NCBI RefSeq assembly: GCF_900452395.1
Contig: NZ_UGNV01000001.1
Coordinates: 328,501 to 392,500 of the forward strand
Direction of reading: 5' to 3'
Source of the DNA: Legionella beliardensis
GTDB taxonomy: Bacteria; Pseudomonadota; Gammaproteobacteria; Legionellales; Legionellaceae
DNA: 64,000 nucleotides
Positions 25,583 through 36,282 of this stretch are shown here, piece after piece; position 1 is the first letter of the stretch, and every line of letters begins with the position of its first letter. The notes under the pieces were generated by a model. The model worked only from the letters and a program-made list of their open reading frames with translations, made no database searches and was not told the DNA's origin. A program made the position numbers and the translations under genes.

Positions 25583-25744
25583 AATAGTTCCAAATTCGAA
25601 TCTAAATGTAATAAATTTTACCAATTATTTTTTTTTTTTGTAAAGATTGTTCTCTAAGTTATATGGTGCAATGGCAGCCGTTTTTCTTCTATTATTGTAG
25701 GATATGACTAAGTTTTAGCCGGTTACTAAGCAAATCTATCAAGC

Positions 25745-26185
25745 CTAATTAATGGACTCTTTGGTGACTGTTAAGCTTTGTATTAAATAAGATGGTTTAT
25801 TGGATTTAACCACAACGGCAGAAAAGTAGAGGTTTAAGTTTAGCTCAGGCACCTTAATGCCCTGATTGACCCGCCAATAAATGATATTCTCAAAACCTTG
25901 CTGTACAATTAATTGTCTTGTTTTAATCGCCGTTGGATGTAACACAAGTTGGTTGTCTCTAATTGCAACAAATTTATCGCCAAGAAAACTTCTTAAATCC
26001 TCCCAGGCTTCAGGCGTGTAATTAGGCTTGACTGACTCTAATTGGTTGTCTAGATTTTTATAATTAAGTGTTAGGGTTTTCAATAAGGTTTGTTGTGTCC
26101 AGTTAAGAACTTGTTCATTACTTGCATTACAGAAAGTAGGTAAAAGGAAGCAAACTAAAAGTAATTTCTGTAAGTAATTTATCAT
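25745..26185 (-). CDS. IcmL/DotI-like periplasmic protein
   Basis: Exported 146-residue protein: signal peptide MINYLQKLLLVCFLLPTFCNA, then a domain resembling the periplasmic part of IcmL/DotI. Key matches are VLNWTQQTLLKTLTLNYKNL, YTPEAWEDLRSFL, VQQGFENIIYWRV and SAVVV. True DotI/IcmL has an N-terminal transmembrane anchor; here a cleavable-looking signal replaces it. The protein at 36283-36756 is a paralogue. Whether it acts with the Dot/Icm core is unknown. Confidence 0.72.
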   Translation of the reverse strand: MINYLQKLLLVCFLLPTFCNASNEQVLNWTQQTLLKTLTLNYKNLDNQLESVKPNYTPEAWEDLRSFLGDKFVAIRDNQLVLHPTAIKTRQLIVQQGFENIIYWRVNQGIKVPELNLNLYFSAVVVKSNKPSYLIQSLTVTKESIN

Positions 26186-26284
26186 TCCTATACCTTTGAG
26201 CCGCCGTTATGCTATCAGTATAGCAATTAATGGTTCCTTAAGATTAAGTCGGATATAAATTCGCAAAGTCACCAATAACAGGTA

Positions 26285-26290
26285 TATAAT
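26285..26290 (+). promoter_or_regulatory. probable -10 box of uvrA
   Basis: Perfect TATAAT 33 bases before the uvrA ATG at 26323, with only a weak -35 (TTCGCA at 26260-26265, spacing 19). No LexA-type operator overlaps it. Confidence 0.35.
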
Positions 26291-26322
26291 CTGTAGTTTT
26301 TTATAGCAGGATGGCCATTCGT

Positions 26323-29172
26323 ATGCAATCAATTCATATTCGAGGTGCAAGAACGCATAATCTGAAGAATATTGATGTTAATATCCCGCGTAATCAATTA
26401 ACCGTCATTACCGGGTTATCAGGTTCAGGTAAATCCTCACTCGCTTTTGATACCCTATATGCTGAAGGACAACGTCGTTACGTTGAATCCCTCTCAGCTT
26501 ATGCTCGCCAATTTCTGTCGGTTATGGAAAAACCTGATGTAGATGCAATTGAAGGGTTATCACCAGCTATTTCAATAGAACAAAAAGCAACATCGCATAA
26601 TCCACGCTCAACGGTAGGTACAATTACAGAAGTTTATGATTATTTACGTTTGCTTTTTGCGCGCGTCGGTGAGCCTCGTTGCCCTATTCACAAGCTAAGC
26701 TTACATGCGCAAACAATAAGTCAAATGGTTGATCATGTCTTAACTTTACCTGCAGATAGTAAGGCCATGATTTTAGCACCTGTCATTCGCGAGCGGAAGG
26801 GTGAGCATCTGCAATTACTACAGCAATTACAAGCACAAGGTTATATTCGGGCAAGAATTGATGGTGAAGTTTATGAGCTAGATGATCCACCTAAATTATC
26901 CTTACGCCAAAAGCATACGATTGAAGTAGTCGTAGATAGATTTAAAATACGTGAAGACATGAAGCAGCGTCTCAGTGAATCCTTTGAGAATGCTTTGAAT
27001 TTAGCAGATGGGTTGGCAGTGGTTGTTTCTTTAGATGACAGTTTTGCGGATCTTGTTTTTTCTTCTAAATTTGCTTGTTCTGAGTGTGGTTATAGTTTAA
27101 GCGAATTAGAGCCTAGGTTGTTTTCATTTAATAACCCAATGGGTGCTTGTTCAGCTTGTGATGGTCTTGGCGTGAATCAATTTTTTGATCCAAAACGCGT
27201 GGTACATGATGAAACGGCGAGTTTAGCAGCGGGTGCAATACGGGGTTGGGATAAAAAAACAACCTATTATTATTCGCTACTTGAGTCGTTAGCGCGTCAT
27301 TATCAATTCGATCTTGAAACGGCGTTTTGCGATTTGCCTGAAAAAATACAAACGATCATATTACATGGCGGTGGTAAAGAAGAAATAGAATTTCGCTATT
27401 ATCGTTCGCGCGGGGACTATTTTACTAAGCGGCATAAGTTTGAGGGAATTATTCCTAATATGCAGCGACGCTATCATGAATCAGAGTCAATAACCGCGCG
27501 GGAAGAATTAGCAAAATACCTTGCTTCGCGCCCATGCCAGGCGTGTTTAGGAACGCGTTTGCGTGAAGAAGCACGGAATGTCTTTATCGAAGATAAGAAT
27601 CTCCCTGAGATTTGTGCTTATTCAATTGATAAAGCGTATCATTTTTTTAAAACACTCCATCTAACAGGTTATCGAGGCGAAATCGCTGACAAAATTAATA
27701 AAGAAATTGTGGAACGGCTGGGCTTTTTAGTTAATGTAGGGCTAGATTATCTCTCTTTAACACGTAGTGCTGAAACCTTATCAGGCGGTGAAGCGCAGCG
27801 CATTCGTCTAGCTAGTCAAATTGGCTCAGGTTTAGTTGGTGTGATGTATATTTTAGATGAGCCTTCTATTGGCCTGCACCAACGAGATAATGATCGTTTA
27901 TTAAAAACCCTAATGCATTTACGTAATTTAGGAAATACCATTATTGTCGTAGAACACGATGAAGATGCTATTAGAGCCGCTGACTATGTACTTGACATAG
28001 GCCCTGGGGCTGGCGTTCATGGTGGTGAAGTGGTCGCTTGCGGTAGTCCTGCAGAAATTACTAAAAATCAAGCGTCATTAACTGGGCAATATTTAGCAGG
28101 TACACAACGTATTGCTATCCCTAAACAGAGGAAAGCCGTTGATGAATCGCGTATGCTGCATTTAGTCAATGTAAATTGTAATAACTTGCATAACGTCAAA
28201 GTGAGTATTCCATTAGGATTGGTAACTTGTATTACTGGCGTTTCTGGTTCAGGAAAATCAAGCTTAATTAATGATACCTTATACCCAATTGCCGCGAATA
28301 AGCTTAACCGGGCTAATTTAATGTGCGTAGGTGCAATTGATAAAATTGAAGGACTGGAGCTTTGTGATAAAGTAATTGACATTGATCAAAGTCCAATTGG
28401 CCGTACGCCACGCTCTAATCCGGCCACTTATACAGGCTTATTTACACCAATTCGTGAGCTCTTTTCTAATACACCTGAATCGCGTGCTCGTGGTTATCAA
28501 CCAGGTCGTTTTAGCTTTAATGTACGTGGCGGCCGCTGTGAAGCCTGCCAAGGGGATGGGTTAATTAAAGTTGAGATGCACTTTCTACCTGATATTTATG
28601 TAGCTTGTGATGTGTGCAAAGGCAAGCGCTATAATCGTGAAACCTTAGAAATTCAGTATAAAGGTAAAAATATCCACGAAGTGTTAGACATGACAGTTGA
28701 AGAAGCTTATGAGTTTTTTGCAGCAATTCCAGTACTTGCACGTAAATGCCAAACGTTAATGGATGTCGGTCTTTCCTATATTCACATTGGGCAAAGTGCA
28801 ACGACCTTATCAGGCGGTGAGGCACAGCGTATCAAATTAGCACGTGAATTGTCCAAGCGAGGCACCGGCAAAACGCTTTATATTCTTGATGAGCCAACAA
28901 CAGGGTTGCATTTTCATGATACCAAGCAGCTACTAGAAGTGCTGTTTAGATTGCAAGAACAAGGCAATACCATCGTCATTATTGAGCATAACCTAGATGT
29001 TATTAAAACAGCCGATTGGATTATTGACTTAGGCCCTGAAGGTGGAAGTAAAGGCGGCCAAATTATTGCTACAGGAACACCTGAAATGGTCGCTCAATGC
29101 AAAGCTTCTTATACGGGGCAATTTCTAAAACCATTATTAGCAAATAATAAAGTAATACCCGCAGAGGCTTAA
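26323..29172 (+). CDS. uvrA: excinuclease ABC subunit A (UvrA)
   Basis: Damage-recognition ATPase of nucleotide-excision repair, 949 residues from this start. Two ABC modules: [12 protein letters not shown] with [14 protein letters not shown] and [11 protein letters not shown]; then [12 protein letters not shown] with [14 protein letters not shown] and [11 protein letters not shown]. Zinc fingers CSECGYS ... CSACDGLG and CEACQGDG ... CDVCKGK. ATG 26323 gives the family N-terminus [17 protein letters not shown]; the ATG at 26311 directly abuts AGCAGG and is less likely. Transcribed alone. Confidence 0.96.
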   Translation: MQSIHIRGARTHNLKNIDVNIPRNQLTVITGLSGSGKSSLAFDTLYAEGQRRYVESLSAYARQFLSVMEKPDVDAIEGLSPAISIEQKATSHNPRSTVGTITEVYDYLRLLFARVGEPRCPIHKLSLHAQTISQMVDHVLTLPADSKAMILAPVIRERKGEHLQLLQQLQAQGYIRARIDGEVYELDDPPKLSLRQKHTIEVVVDRFKIREDMKQRLSESFENALNLADGLAVVVSLDDSFADLVFSSKFACSECGYSLSELEPRLFSFNNPMGACSACDGLGVNQFFDPKRVVHDETASLAAGAIRGWDKKTTYYYSLLESLARHYQFDLETAFCDLPEKIQTIILHGGGKEEIEFRYYRSRGDYFTKRHKFEGIIPNMQRRYHESESITAREELAKYLASRPCQACLGTRLREEARNVFIEDKNLPEICAYSIDKAYHFFKTLHLTGYRGEIADKINKEIVERLGFLVNVGLDYLSLTRSAETLSGGEAQRIRLASQIGSGLVGVMYILDEPSIGLHQRDNDRLLKTLMHLRNLGNTIIVVEHDEDAIRAADYVLDIGPGAGVHGGEVVACGSPAEITKNQASLTGQYLAGTQRIAIPKQRKAVDESRMLHLVNVNCNNLHNVKVSIPLGLVTCITGVSGSGKSSLINDTLYPIAANKLNRANLMCVGAIDKIEGLELCDKVIDIDQSPIGRTPRSNPATYTGLFTPIRELFSNTPESRARGYQPGRFSFNVRGGRCEACQGDGLIKVEMHFLPDIYVACDVCKGKRYNRETLEIQYKGKNIHEVLDMTVEEAYEFFAAIPVLARKCQTLMDVGLSYIHIGQSATTLSGGEAQRIKLARELSKRGTGKTLYILDEPTTGLHFHDTKQLLEVLFRLQEQGNTIVIIEHNLDVIKTADWIIDLGPEGGSKGGQIIATGTPEMVAQCKASYTGQFLKPLLANNKVIPAEA

Positions 29173-29228
29173 GCTGTGGTTATCATTAACTGGAAATATT
29201 GTTGCTTAGAAAGCCAAGCTAGAGTTAA

Positions 29229-29323
29229 GTCGTTGCGAACCTTTACGAAGTAAAGGTGAAGCAATCCAGTAAAGTGCATTTGTAAAGCCCGCACTGGATT
29301 GCTTCGCTTCGCTCGCAAAGACG
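29229..29323. repeat. inverted dispersed repeat of the GCTTCGCTCGCAA type
   Basis: A degenerate left half (cgttgcgaac ... gaagcaatccag) and a right half (ctggattgcttcgcttcgctcgcaaagacg) face each other. Related single units are at 11149-11174 and 11261-11290. The 350-base gap between uvrA and ligD also holds a 'cacgcaacaatgcc' fragment near 29420 and no gene. Confidence 0.6.
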
Positions 29324-29522
29324 AACGAATGGATTAAAGCAAATAGTGGTTTAAGGCAAGCGGGCTATGTTGATTAACGTTTGGTAAAATATTGAACACT
29401 TGGACCGATTGGCTTATCCACGCAACAATGCCTTAGATGGAAGTCGCAGGATTACTAAGCTAAAGTGAAAGGATGAGGTGTTTTACTTACAATGATAAAC
29501 AGCAAAGGATAAGGATGCCGTG

Positions 29523-32048
29523 ATGAGTTTAAAAACCTATCATAAAAAAAGGAATTTTAGTAAAACGCCTGAGCCAAAGGGTAGAGTTCAATCTAGTCAT
29601 AAAAATCTTTTTATTATTCAAAAGCATGCAGCTAGCCACCTTCATTATGATTTTCGTTTAGAGTTAGAGGGTGTACTTAAAAGCTGGGCTGTCCCTAAAG
29701 GGCCTTGTTTAGATCCTAAGGTGAAACGCTTAGCAATGCAGGTAGAAGATCACCCCGTCGAATATGGCTCTTTTGAGGGCATTATTTCTGAAGGCGAATA
29801 TGGCGGTGGCACAGTCATGCTTTGGGATAAGGGTAAGTGGCAGCCACTGGATGATCCTATAGAGGCTTATCAAAAAGGACATTTACGTTTTGAGTTAAAG
29901 GCACAAAAATTAACCGGGCGTTGGGATTTAATTCGATCTAATCGCGATGGTAAGGCCTGGTTTTTAGTAAAATTTAAAGATAAAGCAGCCAAGTCTTTAG
30001 ATGATTATGATATTACTCAAGCCAAACCCAATAGCGTATTAACAGAGCAAACACTCGATGAAATTAAAGAACATCATACTCACCCTAAGGATAAAAAGGA
30101 CTTAAAGAAAAAAACGAAGCCCAAAAAATCAATCATTGCTGAAGGTTTAGCTACTGAGTTAGCAAAACATTCAGCAAAGTCATCATTGCCAGAAAGTATT
30201 TCACCTGAACTGGCAACGTTAGTCGATGAAATCCCTAATGGCCCTGAGTGGCTACATGAACTTAAATTTGATGGCTATCGGATTGTAGCGTTTAAGAATG
30301 GCAATAGCATAAGATTAATGTCACGTAACAATAAAGATTGGACTGAAAATTTTCCAAATGTAGTAGCTCAATTAAAAAAATTACCTGTAAAACAAGCTAT
30401 TTTTGATGGTGAAATTGTAGTGCTTGATGAGCATCATAAGTCTAATTTTCAACTCTTACAAAACTCTGTAAAAGCAAACAAAGAAACGCCATTTATTTAT
30501 TATCTATTTGATTTACTCTATGTTGATCAATTTGATTTAAGAGAGCGTCCGCTGTTAGAGAGGAAAAATACCTTAGCTACTATTTTAGCAGCAACAAATC
30601 AACAAGATTTGCGCTTCAGTGATCACATCATTGATCAAGGTGAGGAGGTCTTAAAGCAGTCTTGTGCGTTAGCGCTTGAAGGCATTGTTTCTAAAAAAGT
30701 TAATGCCCCATACTTAGAAAAAAGGACAGAAGATTGGGTTAAGGTTAAATGCATTAAGCGGCAGGAATTTGTTATTGGTGGTTATACGCTACCTAAAGGT
30801 GCTCGTCATTATTTTGGCTCGTTATTGGTTGGATTTTATGACAAAAATGGACAATTACATTACTGTGGCAATGTAGGTACAGGTTTTACCCAAGCATCCT
30901 TAAAATCTGTGTTTACTGAATTAGAAAAAAATCGCACGACTAAAAATCCGTTTATTTCGCGCCCACCGGATGCGTCTAAGGCGCTATGGGTAAATCCAGT
31001 ACTCGTTGCAGAAGTAGAATTTACTGAATGGACGAATGATGAGCGCTTACGTCATCCAAGCTTTCAGGGGCTGCGTTATGATAAAGAGGCTCATGCGGTT
31101 AGAAAAGAGGTAGAAAAACCAATTGCAAAAGTAACTCAAACTACATCTACAAAATCCAAACGCACAAAAAAGGCGAAAAAAGAGCCCGCTGTTTTAACCC
31201 ATGCAGATAAAATTATTTACCCAGAAGATAATATTACTAAAGAAGAGCTTTTTAATTATTATGAAGCAATAAGCGACTCTATCTTACCGTTTATAAAAGA
31301 TCGTTTACTAACTTTAGTCCGATGCCCAGAAAATTACGCTAAGTGTTTCTATCAAAAGCACCTATATGCTGGTAGCTCGCCATCTTTGTATACCATGCCG
31401 GTAGAAGGGAAGGCAGAAATTGAGCATTATCTCTATCTTAAAGATAGGCAAGGTTTACTGAGTTTAATTCAAATGGGTGTATTAGAAATCCACCCGTGGG
31501 GAAGCCGTATAGATACGCTTGAATGCCCTGACCTAATTACAATTGATTTAGATCCAGCACCAGGACTTCCTTGGCAGGAGGTCGTAGAGGCAGCTTTTGA
31601 AATAAAGAAACATTTAGAAGGATTTAAGTTAACGTCTTTTGTTAAAACGACGGGCGGTAAAGGCTTGCATGTCGTTATTCCTATTTTGCCTGAGTATGAC
31701 TGGGAAGAAGTTAAGCAATTTACGGAAGTTTTTGTACAATTTTTAGAAAAGCTAAAGCCAGATGCTTATGTAAGTAAAATGGCTAAAACAAAGCGTAAGG
31801 GAAAAATTTTTATTGATTATCTACGCAATCAACGCGGCGCCACAGCAATTAGTGCTTATTCAACGCGTGCTCGCGCTCATGCCCCAGTAGCCACACCGCT
31901 GCATTGGGATGAATTAACGGATGAGTTTAGTGATACTTTTTTTACGCTGCGTACTTTGCCTAAGCGCTTAGAAGCATTAAAAGCTGATCCCTGGCATGAT
32001 TATCATAAAATTAAACAATCATTACGGTTAGATGCGTTAAGAAGCTAA
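29523..32048 (+). CDS. ligD: multidomain DNA ligase D (phosphoesterase-ligase-polymerase)
   Basis: An 841-residue non-homologous end-joining enzyme. The N-terminal 3'-phosphoesterase domain (about 5-160) has ASHLHYDFRLE, SWAVPKGP and VEDHPVEYGSFEG. The ATP-dependent ligase domain (about 215-530) has active Lys in ELKFDGYR, then FDGEIVVLD, EGIVSKK and DWVKVKC. The C-terminal polymerase/primase domain (about 550-841) has TIDLDPAPGLPW and KTTGGKGLHVVIP. Start ATG 29523 has AAGGAT 7-8 bases upstream. A Ku gene, its usual partner, is absent from this window. Confidence 0.95.
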   Translation: MSLKTYHKKRNFSKTPEPKGRVQSSHKNLFIIQKHAASHLHYDFRLELEGVLKSWAVPKGPCLDPKVKRLAMQVEDHPVEYGSFEGIISEGEYGGGTVMLWDKGKWQPLDDPIEAYQKGHLRFELKAQKLTGRWDLIRSNRDGKAWFLVKFKDKAAKSLDDYDITQAKPNSVLTEQTLDEIKEHHTHPKDKKDLKKKTKPKKSIIAEGLATELAKHSAKSSLPESISPELATLVDEIPNGPEWLHELKFDGYRIVAFKNGNSIRLMSRNNKDWTENFPNVVAQLKKLPVKQAIFDGEIVVLDEHHKSNFQLLQNSVKANKETPFIYYLFDLLYVDQFDLRERPLLERKNTLATILAATNQQDLRFSDHIIDQGEEVLKQSCALALEGIVSKKVNAPYLEKRTEDWVKVKCIKRQEFVIGGYTLPKGARHYFGSLLVGFYDKNGQLHYCGNVGTGFTQASLKSVFTELEKNRTTKNPFISRPPDASKALWVNPVLVAEVEFTEWTNDERLRHPSFQGLRYDKEAHAVRKEVEKPIAKVTQTTSTKSKRTKKAKKEPAVLTHADKIIYPEDNITKEELFNYYEAISDSILPFIKDRLLTLVRCPENYAKCFYQKHLYAGSSPSLYTMPVEGKAEIEHYLYLKDRQGLLSLIQMGVLEIHPWGSRIDTLECPDLITIDLDPAPGLPWQEVVEAAFEIKKHLEGFKLTSFVKTTGGKGLHVVIPILPEYDWEEVKQFTEVFVQFLEKLKPDAYVSKMAKTKRKGKIFIDYLRNQRGATAISAYSTRARAHAPVATPLHWDELTDEFSDTFFTLRTLPKRLEALKADPWHDYHKIKQSLRLDALRS

Positions 32049-32156
32049 GTGTAATCATGCTCCAAACTCGCTAATAATTTATTTTTAATTTCTTTCGTCT
32101 ACGCTTAATTTAAGAGCGGCCTAAAAGTTAATAAACTATTAATAATAGGATTTAGG

Positions 32157-33062
32157 ATGGAAACTAAACAAAGGGATTGCTTAATTGTTGGTGCTGGTCC
32201 TGCTGGTTTAACAGCAGCTATTTATCTGGCTCGCTTCCGACGTGATATTGCTGTTTATGATTTTAGCTACAGTAGGGCATCATTGATTCCTACCTCTCAT
32301 AATTACCCAGGTTTTGTTAAAGGTATTTCTGGAAATGACTTATTAGAGCGCTTAAGAAAGCAAGTAGCAAGTTATGATGTGCCCATAATTAGGGAAAAGA
32401 TTGAAGTGATAGAGCGCCTGGAGGGCGGAGGATTTTTAGCGCAAACTGCTAGTGGTCAAATTAAAAGTCAATATGTTGTGTTAGCAACCGGTGTTAAAGA
32501 CATTGAGCCACAATTACCCTTTATTAATAACGCCATACAGCAAGGGCTAATTAGACATTGCCCTATTTGTGACGCTTACGAGATTATTGATCAAAAAATT
32601 GCTGTTATTGGCGAAGGAAAAGAAGGCTTAGCAGAAGCCATATTTTTACGTCATTATACGCCTAATATTACCTTATTGACGCTAGGACGTTCACCAGAGT
32701 GGAGTAAAAAAGAGGTAAATGATATTAAACAAGCTAACTTAATTGTTAATCCTTTACCACTTGTTAAAATCGAGCTCACCGTCAATGAGGGGGCTACACT
32801 TTGTTTTGCGGATGGTAAACAAGAGCATTATAATTGCCTTTATTCAGCGCTTGGATGCATTAAGCATGATGATTTAGCCTGTATGTTAGGCGCTAAGAAA
32901 AAATCGGGCACCTTAGTTGTAAATCGTTACTATGAGACCTCTGTAAAAGGCATGTTTGCCATAGGTGATTTAGTATCAAGTCTATATCAAATTTGTGTGG
33001 CTGAGAGCCAAGCAGCTATAGCTGCTACCGCAATTCATAGGGAATTAGCGAAACTTACTTAA
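32157..33062 (+). CDS. thioredoxin-reductase-like FAD oxidoreductase
   Basis: Pyridine-nucleotide disulfide oxidoreductase of 301 residues, slightly shorter than TrxB. FAD motif [15 protein letters not shown] at residue 8, redox cysteines HCPICD (C135, C138), and [11 protein letters not shown] near the C-terminus. The NADPH-binding segment reads [12 protein letters not shown] instead of the usual GGGxSAxE, so cofactor preference may differ. It is probably a TrxR-like or ferredoxin/flavodoxin-type reductase rather than the main TrxB. RBS AGGAT is directly before the ATG. Confidence 0.82.
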   Translation: METKQRDCLIVGAGPAGLTAAIYLARFRRDIAVYDFSYSRASLIPTSHNYPGFVKGISGNDLLERLRKQVASYDVPIIREKIEVIERLEGGGFLAQTASGQIKSQYVVLATGVKDIEPQLPFINNAIQQGLIRHCPICDAYEIIDQKIAVIGEGKEGLAEAIFLRHYTPNITLLTLGRSPEWSKKEVNDIKQANLIVNPLPLVKIELTVNEGATLCFADGKQEHYNCLYSALGCIKHDDLACMLGAKKKSGTLVVNRYYETSVKGMFAIGDLVSSLYQICVAESQAAIAATAIHRELAKLT

Positions 33063-33117
33063 GCGTTTGTTAAAGCCAAAGTTAACCTCTCATAGCTCTA
33101 TTACTTAGGATAATGTA

Positions 33118-33600
33118 ATGAAGACAGTAAAACGTGTGGTTTCTTTTCTTAAAGAAAATGACCTTACTTTAGTGACCGCTGAATCATGCACTGCAGGACA
33201 GATACTTGCTTTATTGGGGAAGGTTGAAGGTTGCGGTAAGTGTTTAGAAGCTGGTTTTGTTGTTTATTCAAGCAAAGCTAAGAAAAGTCTTTTAGGGGTT
33301 AAACAAGAAACGATTGATAAATACACGTTAACAAGTGAGGAAATAGCACGCGAAATGGCAAGTGGAGCCTTAAAAAACAGCAGTGCTAATGCTGTCATTG
33401 CTACCACAGGCATCATTGGTGATGAGCCTATGGATGGCATTCCACCGGGTACGGTTTGCTTTGCTTGGGGTTTTAAGAAAAAAGGTAAATTACAATTAGT
33501 CAGTGAAACGAAGCGCTTTGACGGAACTCGTTCGGAAGTTCAAATTAAAGCGGCTAAGTATGCTTTATTTGCTTTCCCAACACTATATGAGGAGTGTTAA
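33118..33600 (+). CDS. CinA C-terminal-type nicotinamide-nucleotide amidohydrolase
   Basis: A 160-residue stand-alone CinA-C (PncC-like) domain that deamidates NMN to nicotinate mononucleotide in NAD recycling. Motifs: LTLVTAESCTAGQI, GFVVYSSKAKKSLLGV, ATTGIIGD and PPGTVCFAW. The N-terminal MoCF-like half of full-length CinA is absent, as in other gammaproteobacterial PncC proteins. Separate unit after the reductase gene. Confidence 0.85.
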   Translation: MKTVKRVVSFLKENDLTLVTAESCTAGQILALLGKVEGCGKCLEAGFVVYSSKAKKSLLGVKQETIDKYTLTSEEIAREMASGALKNSSANAVIATTGIIGDEPMDGIPPGTVCFAWGFKKKGKLQLVSETKRFDGTRSEVQIKAAKYALFAFPTLYEEC

Positions 33601-33707
33601 ATCTAATTAAATGACTTATCTTTAAGTTGCGATATCATGATTGGTAATATTGATTTTTATAGGGTTAGAGCCATAATTATTAATAATTAAATAACTAGGA
33701 AAAGCGA

Positions 33708-34289
33708 ATGACCACGTTTTTGATTGTTGTGCTAATTATCTTAGTGTTATTATTTTTCTGGGCTATCGGTATTTTTAATACCTTAATTGGTTTAATCGAA
33801 GCCATCAATAATAATAAACGCCAGATTGATATTCAATTAGATCGGCGCTTTAAAGTGTTTCAATCCTTAATTGAAACAGTAAAAAAATACATGGATTATG
33901 AGCAAACCACGTTAAAAGATGTCGTTGCTCTACGTAATCAAGCACAGGCCGCACGGGCTGCTGGTGATGAAAAAGCAAGAATTGCTGCTGAAAATGGTAT
34001 TTCACAAATTACCTCTGGTTTAAACTTAGTTTTTGAGCAATATCCTGACTTAAAAGCCAATCAAAATGCGCTGCAGCTACAAGAGGAAATCGTAAATACT
34101 GAGAATAAGCTTTCTTATGCAAAGCAAGCGTATAATGATAGTGTTGAACGTTATTACGCTAAAAAGAAATCTTTTTTTGAATCCATGATTGTTTCTATGT
34201 TCTCTGCAAAATTAGATAAAGAATTTGAATATTGGTCATTGCCTGAAGAGCAAATTAAAGCCAATGAAAATTACACGGTCAAATTTTAA
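33708..34289 (+). CDS. lemA: LemA family protein
   Basis: A 193-residue protein with a single N-terminal membrane helix (about 3-22), then the LemA helical bundle: NTLIGLIEAINNNKRQIDIQ, RRFKVFQSLIETVKKYM, LNLVFEQYPDLKAN, YNDSVERYY. The family function is unsettled. Here it directly precedes an M48 metalloprotease, a frequent pairing, so a role in membrane-protein quality control is plausible. RBS AGGAAAAGCG before the ATG. Confidence 0.92.
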   Translation: MTTFLIVVLIILVLLFFWAIGIFNTLIGLIEAINNNKRQIDIQLDRRFKVFQSLIETVKKYMDYEQTTLKDVVALRNQAQAARAAGDEKARIAAENGISQITSGLNLVFEQYPDLKANQNALQLQEEIVNTENKLSYAKQAYNDSVERYYAKKKSFFESMIVSMFSAKLDKEFEYWSLPEEQIKANENYTVKF

Positions 34290-34301
34290 TTGAGTAGCAA
34301 G

Positions 34302-35357
34302 ATGCCACTTAATGATTATGAAGCAAGCGTAGGTAACTGGCGAGCACAATTACAGCGTAATGAACGTAAAACTCGCCTGGTTATTTTTACATTTATTCTT
34401 ATTTACCTCATTGTTGGTATCATTGCTGACAGCGTCATTAATCTATCAACTTACCCTAATGCAAGTTTGTCGCAAATACTAATGGCGCTAGTTACGTTTA
34501 AAATTATACCCTGGGCCACAATTATTATGGCGGGTGTTGCCGCAATCTCCTTGCTTATTACTTATTCACTCTATGATCGTATCATGTTATTAGGTACAGA
34601 ATATCGTGAAATTACCCCAGAGAATGCGCAGTCTCTACAAGAAAAGCAACTTTATAATGTGGTTGAAGAAATGAAGGTCGCAGCAGGCTTAAAATATATG
34701 CCAAAAGTTTACCTTATTGAAGCGAATTACATGAATGCTTTTGCCAGTGGTTATAGTGAAAAATCCGCCATGGTTGCTATTACTCGAGGTCTAATTGAAA
34801 AATTAGACAGAGCTGAATTGCAAGCTGTGATGGCCCATGAGCTAAGTCATATTCGTCATCAGGATATTAAGCTCACCTTAACTGTGGCTGTTTTAAGTAA
34901 TATTCTACTGATTGTAATTGATATATTATTTTATTCACTGATATATCGTAGAGATAACCGCCGCCAGAATAACAGCGGTGGTAATGCAGCCGCGGCTTTG
35001 GTGCTAGTTGTTATCTTATTACGTTATTTATTACCGTTAGTAACGGTTCTATTAACCCTCTTTTTAAGTCGTACACGCGAATATATGGCTGATTCTGGTT
35101 CGGTTGAACTCATGCGTGACAATGAGCCTATGGCAAGAGCATTACTAAAAATAAGCCAAGATCATGCAAGCCATGCTGATGAATATACGCAAGAATATGG
35201 CAAAACCCCACATGAGCAAATCAGACAAGCATCTTACTTATTTGACCCCTCCAGTATTGATCCTATCAAATCACTAGCAAGTGCATTTTCCACTCACCCT
35301 CAAATAGATAAGCGCTTAGAAGCGATTGGATTTAAACGTAAAAATAAAGCGGAATAG
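34302..35357 (+). CDS. HtpX-like M48 membrane metalloprotease
   Basis: Inner-membrane zinc peptidase of about 351 residues. Two hydrophobic hairpins near residues 30-90, the zinc motif MAHELSHIRHQD, further membrane segments near 195-255, then the third ligand region SRTREYMADSGS. Cleaves misfolded membrane proteins in known HtpX homologues. A TTG at 34290 immediately after the lemA stop would add four residues; neither start has a strong SD, so the boundary is uncertain. Operon with lemA. Confidence 0.9.
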   Translation: MPLNDYEASVGNWRAQLQRNERKTRLVIFTFILIYLIVGIIADSVINLSTYPNASLSQILMALVTFKIIPWATIIMAGVAAISLLITYSLYDRIMLLGTEYREITPENAQSLQEKQLYNVVEEMKVAAGLKYMPKVYLIEANYMNAFASGYSEKSAMVAITRGLIEKLDRAELQAVMAHELSHIRHQDIKLTLTVAVLSNILLIVIDILFYSLIYRRDNRRQNNSGGNAAAALVLVVILLRYLLPLVTVLLTLFLSRTREYMADSGSVELMRDNEPMARALLKISQDHASHADEYTQEYGKTPHEQIRQASYLFDPSSIDPIKSLASAFSTHPQIDKRLEAIGFKRKNKAE

Positions 35358-35499
35358 TAAACTTCTTCTTTTACAAAATGAAAGGAGCAGCCTTGCGAAA
35401 AATTTGTTATGTTTTGGTTGCAACGCAGCGACTTGATTATATATCATTTAACTTTTGGATAATTTCGCTAAGGCGAAGAGTTAAATACAAGGATGAATT

Positions 35500-36273
35500 G
35501 TGCGCTTTAAAAAAATTTTCATAATGGCTCATGTTTTATTTGCCCAGGCTGTATTTGCAGAAGATTTTACCGATTTTACGCCAGATTGGACCAAAGTAAT
35601 TACCTTAAGTGGTGGACCTGCCTGGACAAGCCCAGGTCAAAGCCAAACCTATTATATTCCGCCAGCGCTATCGCCTTTTCATAGCTATGTTGAGTATTTT
35701 GCGCGTGAAACGACAGAAACAATTACTGCAGGTGAGATTTTTTTCGCCTTACAAAGTCCCATAACCCCTTGGTTAACACAGCGTGTAGGTATAGCGTTTG
35801 CAGGTACTACAGAGGCGGATCTGCAAGGTACGTTTGCTCTAGACCACATACCGAGAGCAGATTATAGATATAAAATAAGCCATGCGCGAGCAGCCTTGAA
35901 AGGCTTATTTGCAGCTTGTCCTAATTTATGGGCCCATCCTTATATCAGTGGCAGTGTTGGCTATAGTTTTAATTCCTCTGATCGATTTAAAACTAACCCA
36001 CCCCTAAATATTTATAACGTTTATCAGGGTACAACCACCTTTTTAAAATATAGTTCATCCACAAAGGGTTCATTTGCCTATACTGTAGGCTTAGGATTTA
36101 ACGTAAACTTGGCTAAAAATTGGGAGTTTGGACTTGGTTATGAGTTAGCTGATTGGGGCAGAAGCCAGCTTAAAAGGCCTGAAAGGATTTCTCGTGCCTT
36201 TCCACCACCCAAATTATCCAATGTCTACACTCATCAACTGCAGTTTAGTATTAGTTATTTGTATTGCTTATAA
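35500..36273 (+). CDS. outer-membrane beta-barrel protein
   Basis: A 257-residue exported protein. The signal peptide ends AQAVFA-ED. Alternating amphipathic strands follow, closing with LQFSISYLYCL. Repeated barrel features such as YISGSVGYSF, AYTVGLGFNVNL and WEFGLGYELADWG are typical of small OmpA-like porin folds. GTG 35500 is the start, with AAGGA 6 bases upstream. No family name recognised. It ends 9 bases from a convergent IcmL-like gene. Confidence 0.75.
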   Translation: MRFKKIFIMAHVLFAQAVFAEDFTDFTPDWTKVITLSGGPAWTSPGQSQTYYIPPALSPFHSYVEYFARETTETITAGEIFFALQSPITPWLTQRVGIAFAGTTEADLQGTFALDHIPRADYRYKISHARAALKGLFAACPNLWAHPYISGSVGYSFNSSDRFKTNPPLNIYNVYQGTTTFLKYSSSTKGSFAYTVGLGFNVNLAKNWEFGLGYELADWGRSQLKRPERISRAFPPPKLSNVYTHQLQFSISYLYCL

Positions 36274-36282
36274 ACATTAGTA

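Noticed and set aside
26255..26322. LexA box upstream of uvrA (CTG...CAG and CAG...CTG spacings around 26277-26310)
   Set aside because: The spacings (13 and 9) do not fit CTGT-N8-ACAG, and Legionella is thought to lack a classical LexA response.
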